DNA of 12,197 nt. It comes from JAZDLO01 sp043801935. GTDB taxonomy: Bacteria; Actinomycetota; Thermoleophilia; RBG-16-64-13. Below are positions 6,319 to 11,697 of this stretch, one piece after another. Where the stretch lies: assembly GCA_043801935.1 (NCBI GenBank), contig JAZDLO010000177.1, positions 1 through 12,197 of the forward strand, in the 5' to 3' direction. The number at the start of each line of letters is the position of its first letter. Within the stretch, counting starts at the first letter, position 1. Position numbers and translations under genes: made by a program. The notes under the pieces were generated by a model. The model was not told the origin of the DNA and searched no databases. It worked only from the letters and a program-made list of their open reading frames with translations.

Positions 6319-7908
6319 CTACCCGGTCACATCGAGGCGATATCCCCGGGTCAGCAACTCGCTCCGCACCCCTGCATACGGCACCTGGTCGGGTTCGACC
6401 CCCAACCGGTCGGACAGGACGATGATCGCTCCCGCGGCTCCCCCCATATTGGCCCGTGTGTGTTCCATACGGACGGCAGAGCTGTAGGCGGCGTAGTCGG
6501 TGGAAACGGCCGTGGACACGAGCAAACGAGGGTGTCCCTGGGCCATGAGAGCCTCCATGGGCATGTGCACGTAGCGCGTTTGTTCGACGTGGGTGGGATA
6601 GAAGGCGTCGTGCCGGTCGTATTCCACGTAGCAGCCGAGAGCCACGGAATCACGCACGGTGCCGGCCCGGAGGTCGGCCGCCGTGTAGGTAGCGAGCCCC
6701 ACGATGCGCGGACCCTCCCGTACGTAAAGCTTCTGAGGTACGGCGGCGATCCCCACCTTGGGATAGCCGTGCTCCTGTAGGTAGCGTACCCGGTTTATGG
6801 ACCATTCCAGTACCCGGCGCCGGATCTCCCCGCGTTTCTCCGGGGAGAAGATCCACTGAAAGGCCAGACCTACGTCGGGCCAATCGTTCCACGCCTCGTT
6901 CAACTCCCGGTTGCCGTTGGGAAGGACGGCGATATTCATGGTCCAACTGGTGCCGAAGGCACTCACGTTACGTTGGTTCAGGGGCGCGAGGCCTGCGTAC
7001 GTCGACAAGTTGTAGTTGGGATGCACGAACGTGGCGATGCGGGGAGCGTTGGTCTTCGAATACACCTTGAGGGTCAGCAGAGGTGAGAACCTCTGAGGCG
7101 CAGTCTCGTAGCCGTTGGCAGCGCTGGGATACGGGGGCTTGACCCCGGCGACGTCGTTGTAGACGGCTTCGTGACGGCCGATACGATAGCTCGCCCCGAG
7201 CATGCGGGCCAGATCGCCCTCGACGCTCGCATCGATGAAGTACCGAGTCCTGATCCGCAACGAGCCGCCGCCCTCGACCTGGATGTCCGCGTAGCGCCGG
7301 TCGTCCTCGTCGCTCGCCGCCAGTAGTCGGGCAGAGTAGAAGACCACGTTGCCGGCCTTGGGACCCTGGACGTACGACCAGAGCGCCTGAGCCGCCGCCT
7401 GCGGCTCGTAGACGAAGCGCCCGCTGGCGTTGAAGGCCTTGAGACCGCGACGCGCATAGGCGTCAATGACCGCCTGGCGCCATTCGTCGTACAAGCCGCC
7501 CTTGACCCGGCCGACGTCTCGCACGTCTTCCACGCTCAGCCCCTGGGCCAAGGGGGTCTCCAGCAGGTTCCCGCACGATATCAGAGCGACCCGCAGGTGG
7601 GGCGCCCCAAGGGCCAGCTCTCGCACGGCGGCCAGCCCGGAGGTCTGGGTGGAGAACACCACCACGTCGACGTCTACAGCGGGAGACTGCGGGGGATCGG
7701 GGACTTCCTGGGGTGCCTCCGCCGAACTGGAAACGTCCTGGGGAGACTGCGGGAGACTGGGGACTTCCTGGGGCTGCACTGCCGGGATAGGGGCCGGCTC
7801 GGCCTCTGCGGCGGCCGGCGCCATCCCGCCCTCCAACCCGGTCACAAAACCGAGAAGACAAACCAGTACGCCCGCCGCCAGCAGGCAGAGCGACCGCTTC
7901 GCGCTCAC
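6319..7908 (-). CDS. Secreted FAD-dependent-oxidoreductase-fold protein with altered flavin-binding motif
   Basis: A 529-residue protein. A Sec-type signal peptide (MSAKR, then LCLLAAGVLVCLLGFVTGL, residues 9-27) is followed by an Ala/Pro/Gln/Glu linker (about 30-78). The rest follows the FAD_oxidored family (PF12831 type): DVDVVVF at 79-85, AQGLSVEDV (121-129), GGLYDEW (137-143), YEPQAAAQALW (168-178), FIDASVEGDLARMLGASY (224-241) with GRHEA, and near the end VSTDYAAYSSAVRMEHTRANMGGAAGA. The Gly-rich loop is poor: where the family has G-x-T-P-A-G this has STQTSG (86-91), and the acidic residue ending strand 2 is Ser111. Flavin binding is therefore uncertain. The GTG at 7908 gives a textbook signal peptide and has AGGTGG eight bases upstream; the GTG at 7956 is possible but would overlap the peroxiredoxin end. 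It is the last gene of the pyrC operon, 28 bp after the peroxiredoxin. Substrate unknown. Confidence 0.8.
   Translation of the reverse strand: MSAKRSLCLLAAGVLVCLLGFVTGLEGGMAPAAAEAEPAPIPAVQPQEVPSLPQSPQDVSSSAEAPQEVPDPPQSPAVDVDVVVFSTQTSGLAAVRELALGAPHLRVALISCGNLLETPLAQGLSVEDVRDVGRVKGGLYDEWRQAVIDAYARRGLKAFNASGRFVYEPQAAAQALWSYVQGPKAGNVVFYSARLLAASDEDDRRYADIQVEGGGSLRIRTRYFIDASVEGDLARMLGASYRIGRHEAVYNDVAGVKPPYPSAANGYETAPQRFSPLLTLKVYSKTNAPRIATFVHPNYNLSTYAGLAPLNQRNVSAFGTSWTMNIAVLPNGNRELNEAWNDWPDVGLAFQWIFSPEKRGEIRRRVLEWSINRVRYLQEHGYPKVGIAAVPQKLYVREGPRIVGLATYTAADLRAGTVRDSVALGCYVEYDRHDAFYPTHVEQTRYVHMPMEALMAQGHPRLLVSTAVSTDYAAYSSAVRMEHTRANMGGAAGAIIVLSDRLGVEPDQVPYAGVRSELLTRGYRLDVTG
7681..7776. repeat. Two 36-bp near-identical direct repeats in the linker of the FAD-type protein
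   Basis: The block starting GGGAGACTGCGGG at 7681 returns at 7741, 60 bases later, with only three mismatches over the first 34 bases. Both copies contain GGGGACTTCCTGGGG. The period of 60 is a multiple of three, so the reading frame is kept. The repeats encode the Pro/Gln/Glu/Val-rich segments (QEVPSLPQSPQD and QEVPDPPQSPAVD) of the linker after the signal peptide. This looks like an in-frame linker duplication. Confidence 0.75.
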
Positions 7909-7936
7909 GAGGCCGTCCACCTCTCGGCGACGTATC

Positions 7937-8399
7937 CTAGACAAGACCCTCCTCACCCAACCTCCTCACGGCAGCCAGCGCTTCGGCCGCGTGTCCATTG
8001 GCTCGGGCACGTTCATAGGCTAGCAGAATCGTCCCGTCGCCCGATGAGCACCGTATCACGCTCGTGCGCCCCCTGCAGCCCGCTCTTGAGGGTCCCGAAG
8101 GCATCGCCGATCACCCGGTCGCCGTCGCTCGCCAGCGGGAAACGCAGGTCATGCTTGTCCCGGAACCGTTGCAGTCTCTCCAAGGAGTCGACGGAGATGC
8201 CCAGGACCTTGACTCCCAGGTCCTCGAACTCGGAAAGCAGGTGGTTGAACTCAACCGCCTCCACCGTTCAACCCGGAGTGAAGGCCTTGGGGAAGAAATA
8301 CAGCACCAGCGGCCCCCCTTTCAGGAGTGCCGCCAGATCCACCGGGCCGTCTGTGCCTGGCGCCATAAAAGACGGCGCCTGATCTCCCACTGCCAGCAT
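7937..8399 (-). CDS. Bcp-type peroxiredoxin, candidate selenoprotein (Sec44), with +1 frame disruption near 3' end
   Basis: Reduces peroxides in the cytosol. From the ATG at 8399 (GGAGGGGAGG seven bases upstream) the product reads MLAVGDQAPSFMAPG, LVLYFFPKAFTPG, then an in-frame TGA (8270-8268, codon 44), then TVEAVEFNHLLSEFEDLG, VLGISVDSLERLQRF and FPLASDGDRVIGDAFG. The TGA stands exactly where peroxiredoxins carry the peroxidatic Cys (PG-C-T-x-E). Read as Sec it gives PGUTVE, as in known selenoprotein peroxiredoxins. Thr41 and Pro42 of the active site are kept. No Cys exists elsewhere, and the usual resolving position (+5) is Val49. The zero frame ends at 8013 with an unlikely RRDDSASL tail. 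One base shift at the CCC run 8040-8042 instead gives GDGTILLAYERARANGHA and a helix ending at 7937: 153 residues in all, the normal Bcp length. Alternative: a pseudogene with a stop and an indel. Confidence 0.75.
8240..8270 (-). promoter_or_regulatory. Candidate bacterial SECIS element after the Sec codon
   Basis: Directly after the in-frame TGA (8270-8268), the minus strand folds as GGTTG (8256-8252) with CAACC (8247-8243) around an AGTT loop. GGT (8265-8263) with ACC (8242-8240) can extend the stem across a bulge. The loop starts 16 bases after the TGA and has G as its second base. As I recall the bacterial SECIS model, it asks for a small loop with a G in the first two positions, 16-37 bases after the UGA; this just fits. 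SelB would bind here to deliver Sec-tRNA. Drawn by eye, without energy calculation. Confidence 0.5.
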
Positions 8400-8417
8400 C
8401 GCCCCGCCTCCCCTCCG

Positions 8418-8765
8418 CTACTCGTCCTCCCCGGCCGGCGGCTGGAAACCCATTCTTGGTGCCGGATAGATCCCGGACCCCTTGATGGGGCCGTGGGCCG
8501 CCTCGTATTTCTTGAGGTTATCGTGGAGAGCGGCGGCGATCCGCTTGGCGTGCCCGGGGCTGGTGATTACCCGGGATACCACCGTGCCCGTGCCGCCCAT
8601 CACCATGGTGAAGTCCATGACGAACTCATCGCCGGTGTGCTGCACCATCATACTGTTGGCGTAAACACCGGGCACTATCTGCTCGGGGAGGCGCACCTTG
8701 ATCTCAGTGGCGCGCTTGCCATCTCCCCTGCCTCCCGGACCCCCGTGACCCGCGGTCGCCGACAT
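8418..8765 (-). CDS. DUF3467 family protein
   Basis: A 115-residue cytosolic protein. After a Gly/Arg-rich tail (about 1-18), the DUF3467 domain runs from about 21 to 92: EIKVRLPEQIVPGVYANSMM, VQHTGDEFVMDFTMV, then TVVSRVITSPGHAKRIAAAL and LKKYEAAHG. The mix of 'GvYAN', 'H-T-x-x-E-F-x-x-D-F' and 'R-V-x-x-S-P-x-H-A-K' is what I recognise the family by. No function is established for the family; it is widespread and small, with no catalytic motif evident. The ATG at 8765 has GGAGG five bases upstream, inside the last codons of the gap to carA (stop nine bases away). The peroxiredoxin ATG follows 18 bases after its stop. This tight packing says it is translated as part of the pyr operon, but I infer no pyrimidine role from that. 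Confidence 0.88.
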   Translation of the reverse strand: MSATAGHGGPGGRGDGKRATEIKVRLPEQIVPGVYANSMMVQHTGDEFVMDFTMVMGGTGTVVSRVITSPGHAKRIAAALHDNLKKYEAAHGPIKGSGIYPAPRMGFQPPAGEDE

Positions 8766-8774
8766 CTGTACCTC

Positions 8775-10049
8775 CTAGCGGACGCCGGCCTTGACGGCGC
8801 CCTGTTGCATCAGCTCGGTGAACTGCCCGAACAAGTAACGACTGTCGTGCGGTCCTGGCCCCGCCTCCGGATGGTACTGCACCGAGTAGGCCGGCAGATC
8901 CAGGAGCCGCAGTCCTTCCACCGTCCCGTCGTTGAGGTTGAGGTGGGTCACCTGCGCCGGCCCAAGATCGGAGTCGAGCCCCATATCCTCGGCGCTCAAC
9001 CCCACCACCCCGCCTTCGCCCACAACCGACCCCCGAGCCAACGCTTCGCGCACCACGATGGGCGGCTCGACCGCGAACCCGTGGTTCTGGCTGGTGATCT
9101 CGATCCGGCCGGTGAGATAGTTGCGCACGGGGTGATTGATGCCCCGATGACCGAACTTGAGCTTGTAGGTGGAGAAGCCCACCGCCAGCGCCAGCAGCTG
9201 GTGGCCAAGACAGATCCCGAAGACGGGCACCCTCCCGATAAGGCCGCGAATGGCCTTCACCGCGAAGCCCACCGCCGCGGGATCACCCGGTCCGTTCGAC
9301 AGGAACACCCCGTCGGGTCTCATCGCCAAGACCTGTTCCGCCGTCCAATGAGCTGGAACCACGGTGACGTGACAGCCGACAGCGGCGAGATTCTTAAGAA
9401 TGCTACGCTTTATCCCGTAGTCGTACGCGACCACCTGGAACCGAGCCCGGGCCGACGGTCGTGCCGCCTCCGGGCCGGCCGGACCTGGCACGCCAAGCGC
9501 TGCGGCTTCTGAGGCTGATTCATCGGAGACCCACTCATACGGCTCACGACAGGTCACCGCGCTGGCCAGATCCTGCCCCGCCATGGAGGGGAACTCGTGG
9601 GTGGCCGCCAGCAGGTCGTTGACCCGCAGGTCGGTGCCAGCTGCAACGCAGGCGGTCATGGACCCATGCTCGCGGATGCGTCTGGTGAGGGCCCGGGTGT
9701 CGATCCCGGCCACCCCCACTATGCCGCGAGTCGTCAACCAGTCTACCCAGGCCACCGGACAGGTGGCGTTCCAAGCGGTGTTCTTGATCTCGCGGACGAC
9801 GATGGCCCGGGAATGGACTTCGGCCGACTCGAGCAGCTGCTCGGAGGCGCCATAGTTCCCGATCATGGGGTAGGTGAACGTGACCATCTGCCCGTGATAA
9901 GAAGGATCGGTGGCGATCTCCTGGTATCCGGTCATGCCGGTGTTAAAGACCACCTCTCCCAAGACTTGGCCCTGCGCCCCGAAGCCGAAACCCGAAAAGA
10001 CAGTCCCGTCCTTAAGCACTACGTAACCAGGAATGTCGCCCCGGTACAT
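8775..10049 (-). CDS. carA: Carbamoyl-phosphate synthase small subunit (glutamine amidotransferase)
   Basis: Splits glutamine and passes ammonia to CarB for carbamoyl phosphate, which feeds pyrimidines and arginine. Residues 1-145 are the CarA N-terminal domain (KDGTVFSGFGFGA, EVVFNTGMTGYQEIATDPSY, GIDTRALTRRIREHG). The class I glutamine amidotransferase domain is at about 205-415: AYDYGIKRSILKNL, FLSNGPGDP, nucleophile Cys280 in FGICLGHQLLALA, QNHGFAV, and the catalytic His393/Glu395 in VQYHPEAGPGPHD. At 424 residues it is about 40 longer than usual. The extra length is a Glu/Ala/Pro-rich stretch between the domains (about 176-200) and a Gly/Val/Asp loop (about 336-365). The ATG overlaps the pyrC stop by one base (TGATG), with GGGGGAAG upstream, so translation is coupled. 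carB is not in this window, which is unusual as the two are most often adjacent. Confidence 0.97.
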   Translation of the reverse strand: MYRGDIPGYVVLKDGTVFSGFGFGAQGQVLGEVVFNTGMTGYQEIATDPSYHGQMVTFTYPMIGNYGASEQLLESAEVHSRAIVVREIKNTAWNATCPVAWVDWLTTRGIVGVAGIDTRALTRRIREHGSMTACVAAGTDLRVNDLLAATHEFPSMAGQDLASAVTCREPYEWVSDESASEAAALGVPGPAGPEAARPSARARFQVVAYDYGIKRSILKNLAAVGCHVTVVPAHWTAEQVLAMRPDGVFLSNGPGDPAAVGFAVKAIRGLIGRVPVFGICLGHQLLALAVGFSTYKLKFGHRGINHPVRNYLTGRIEITSQNHGFAVEPPIVVREALARGSVVGEGGVVGLSAEDMGLDSDLGPAQVTHLNLNDGTVEGLRLLDLPAYSVQYHPEAGPGPHDSRYLFGQFTELMQQGAVKAGVR

Positions 10050-11515
10050 CAGGCTTCCCCCGGGGCGCGCGCGAAGCGGCGCGCCCCATCAACCACCGTC
10101 AGCCGCACCCGGCCGGTGAGCATCTCTCCTAGAAAGGCGCAGTTGCGGCTCTTGCCCCGAAGCGTTGCGGGTGTGACCTCCCAGATCTCGTCCAGATCGG
10201 CCACACAGAAGTCGGCAGGCGCGCCCTCCGCCAGACGCGGCTCGGTCAGACCGAGCACCCGGCAGGGCGCCCCGGACATCGCTTCCACGAGCCGGGCCAG
10301 GGTAAGCTTGCCGGTGAGCACCAGACCGGTGTGCAGCGCGGCGAAGGCAGTCTCCAGGCCGGTGCTGCCGCTGCTGGCGTCCTCTATGGGTACCTCTTTC
10401 TCCTGGGGCGCGTGGGGAGCGTGGTCGGTACCGATGCAATCGATGGTACCGTCGGCCAGCGCCGCCACCAGGGCTTCGCGGTCCTCGGCCGAGCGGATGG
10501 GCGGGTTGACTTTGAGGTTCTGGTCGAAACTGCCCAGCCGCTCGTCGGTGAGCAGCAGGTGGAGAGGCGTGGCTTCGGCCGTGATGGGCAGCCTCTCCTC
10601 TTTGGCGCAGCGCACCAGCCGCACGCTCTCGGCCGCCGAGAGGTGTTGGAAGTGAACGAGGGGAGCGACCCGACCGGCTCCGGCGGAGGTAGACGCGCCG
10701 GGCGAGGCGCCGGCAACCGCCAAGGCACCGGCCCCCGAGCCCGTCGTCCGGCCCGCCGCCAACCGCACCTCCTCGGCGGCCGCGTAGCGGATGATCTCCA
10801 GGTCTCGAGCCAGCGGTCCCGACTCACACGCTGCCGGGATGCCGCGCAGGCCCAAGCGGGCGCTCCATTTGCCCTCGTGCATCACTCCGTCCAGCGACAG
10901 GCTCTTGTTCTCGAGGTGCAGCAGCAGCGGCCGCTCGGTACCCCGGGCATACCGCAAGGCGTTCAGCAGCAGATCGGCGTCCGCTAGGGGTCTGCCGTCG
11001 TCGGCGAAGGCAACGACCCCGGCATCGGCCAGTTCGCGCATCTCGGCCAGTTCTTCACCCTCGAGGTCCTTGCTGACCGAGCCCACCTGGCCCACCCGCA
11101 CCACCGCTTCTTTGGAGGCCTGGTCGAGGACCCAGGAGGCGATGGGCCCGGAATCGACGACCGGGTCGGTGTTCGCCATCCCGATCACGGTCACATACCC
11201 CCCGGCAGCGGCGGCCATCGTTCCGGAGGCCAGGTCTTCCTTGTACTCATAGCCGGGAGTGCGAAGGTGTGCGTGGGGATCGACGAATCCCGGGAACACC
11301 CAGCAGCCGGCCAGGTCATCGAGGACTGGGACGCCGGTAGGCCGTTTCAACCCCGCTCCGACCGCTGCGATCTTCCCGTCCTCGACCAGCAGGTCACCCG
11401 TGGTGTCGACTCCATGCTGAGGATCGAACAGATGTACGCCGGGAAGGAGCAATCGTTCGGGAGGCGACGCGCGGCAGGCAAGTCTGGGCGCGGAAGGACG
11501 CGAGCTGGTGTCCAT
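10049..11515 (-). CDS. pyrC: Dihydroorotase, class I
   Basis: Zinc enzyme that cyclises carbamoyl-aspartate to dihydroorotate, the third step of pyrimidine synthesis. The product has 488 residues. Seen are DPHAHLRTPG with metal ligands His81 and His83, FADDG with Asp173 (the class I bridging Asp), His200 in LLLHLENKSL (family usually H-A-E-D), HFQHLSA with His291, and GTDHAPH with the catalytic Asp364. NPPIR and the GLETAFAALHTG region are also typical. An Ala/Gly/Ser-rich insert of about 25 residues (roughly 255-282) precedes the HFQHLSA strand and explains most of the excess over the usual 425-430. The ATG at 11515 is chosen because AAAGGA lies six bases upstream; the GTG at 11536 falls inside the PyrR-type leader hairpin. 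It is first in the operon and overlaps carA by one base. pyrB and pyrR, common partners, are not in the window. Confidence 0.97.
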   Translation of the reverse strand: MDTSSRPSAPRLACRASPPERLLLPGVHLFDPQHGVDTTGDLLVEDGKIAAVGAGLKRPTGVPVLDDLAGCWVFPGFVDPHAHLRTPGYEYKEDLASGTMAAAAGGYVTVIGMANTDPVVDSGPIASWVLDQASKEAVVRVGQVGSVSKDLEGEELAEMRELADAGVVAFADDGRPLADADLLLNALRYARGTERPLLLHLENKSLSLDGVMHEGKWSARLGLRGIPAACESGPLARDLEIIRYAAAEEVRLAAGRTTGSGAGALAVAGASPGASTSAGAGRVAPLVHFQHLSAAESVRLVRCAKEERLPITAEATPLHLLLTDERLGSFDQNLKVNPPIRSAEDREALVAALADGTIDCIGTDHAPHAPQEKEVPIEDASSGSTGLETAFAALHTGLVLTGKLTLARLVEAMSGAPCRVLGLTEPRLAEGAPADFCVADLDEIWEVTPATLRGKSRNCAFLGEMLTGRVRLTVVDGARRFARAPGEA

Positions 11516-11522
11516 CCAAGTT

Positions 11523-11552
11523 CCTTTCGGTCTCACGGGACTCGTTTAAAGG
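11523..11552 (-). promoter_or_regulatory. PyrR-binding RNA hairpin that includes the pyrC ribosome-binding site
   Basis: The transcript just before pyrC has CCUUU (11552-11548) and AAAGG (11527-11523) as a lower stem. An AAAC internal bulge comes next, then an upper stem CG-GUC/GAC-CG with one A-C mismatch and a six-base loop CCGUGA. AGUCCCGUGAG (11542-11532) matches the conserved PyrR-site core (A-R-U-C-C-N-G-N-G-A-G) at every position; the last three bases match less well. AAAGG is part of the Shine-Dalgarno, so PyrR with UMP would hide it. This is translational repression as described for mycobacterial pyr leaders. Confidence 0.8.
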
Positions 11553-11559
11553 CTGCCCT

Positions 11560-11588
11560 ATGGTATCGCGGATGGAGAGGGCGGTCCA
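11560..11588 (-). promoter_or_regulatory. Candidate pyrC operon promoter
   Basis: On the minus strand TGGACC (11588-11583, four of six -35 matches), a 17-base spacer, then TACCAT (11565-11560) as -10. Transcription would start near 11553-11554, so the mRNA would begin almost at the first base of the PyrR hairpin. That fit with the leader is the best support for this promoter. Confidence 0.45.
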
Positions 11589-11629
11589 GACCGTGGGTCT
11601 CTGGACCCCATCGGCCGGACCCGCCGGCC
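11583..11629. promoter_or_regulatory. Two tandem inverted repeats in the pyrC/lipoprotein divergent region
   Basis: First repeat: GGTCCAG (11583-11589) and CTGGACC (11601-11607), with an inner ACC/GGT pair. Second repeat: GGCCGG (11613-11618) and CCGGCC (11624-11629) around a five-base loop. The first covers the candidate pyrC -35, so it could be an operator for a dimeric repressor. Both could instead be hairpins in a longer leader. The region 11553-11697 holds no gene. Confidence 0.35.
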
Positions 11630-11697
11630 TATTCCTATACAGAAACGGGAACAGGCTTCGTCGAGACCATGCAACTGCGATCTTGGAGAGAGGGAGC

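Noticed and set aside
6385..6412. tRNA-like GGGTTCGACCCCC segment
   Set aside because: No acceptor, D or anticodon stems around it; it is inside the coding frame of the FAD-type protein.
7908..7956. GTG at 7956 as start of the FAD-type protein
   Set aside because: It would overlap the peroxiredoxin end and add a long charged stretch before the signal peptide; kept only as an alternative.
8013..8015. Second TGA of the peroxiredoxin frame as another Sec codon
   Set aside because: It lies after the frame has already left family-like sequence; the neighbouring frame explains the C-terminus better.
8036..8046. Programmed +1 frameshifting at GGG-CGA in the peroxiredoxin
   Set aside because: CGA is used elsewhere in the window, the P-site slip is poor, and no stimulating structure is seen. 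An indel is simpler.
8064..9512. Long plus-strand ORF (482 codons) opposite carA, DUF3467 and the peroxiredoxin
   Set aside because: Antisense shadow of GC-rich genes; no family-like motifs, while the minus strand holds clear enzymes.
11515..11536. GTG at 11536 as the pyrC start
   Set aside because: It lies inside the loop of the PyrR-type hairpin and has no ribosome-binding site; the ATG at 11515 has AAAGGA six bases upstream.
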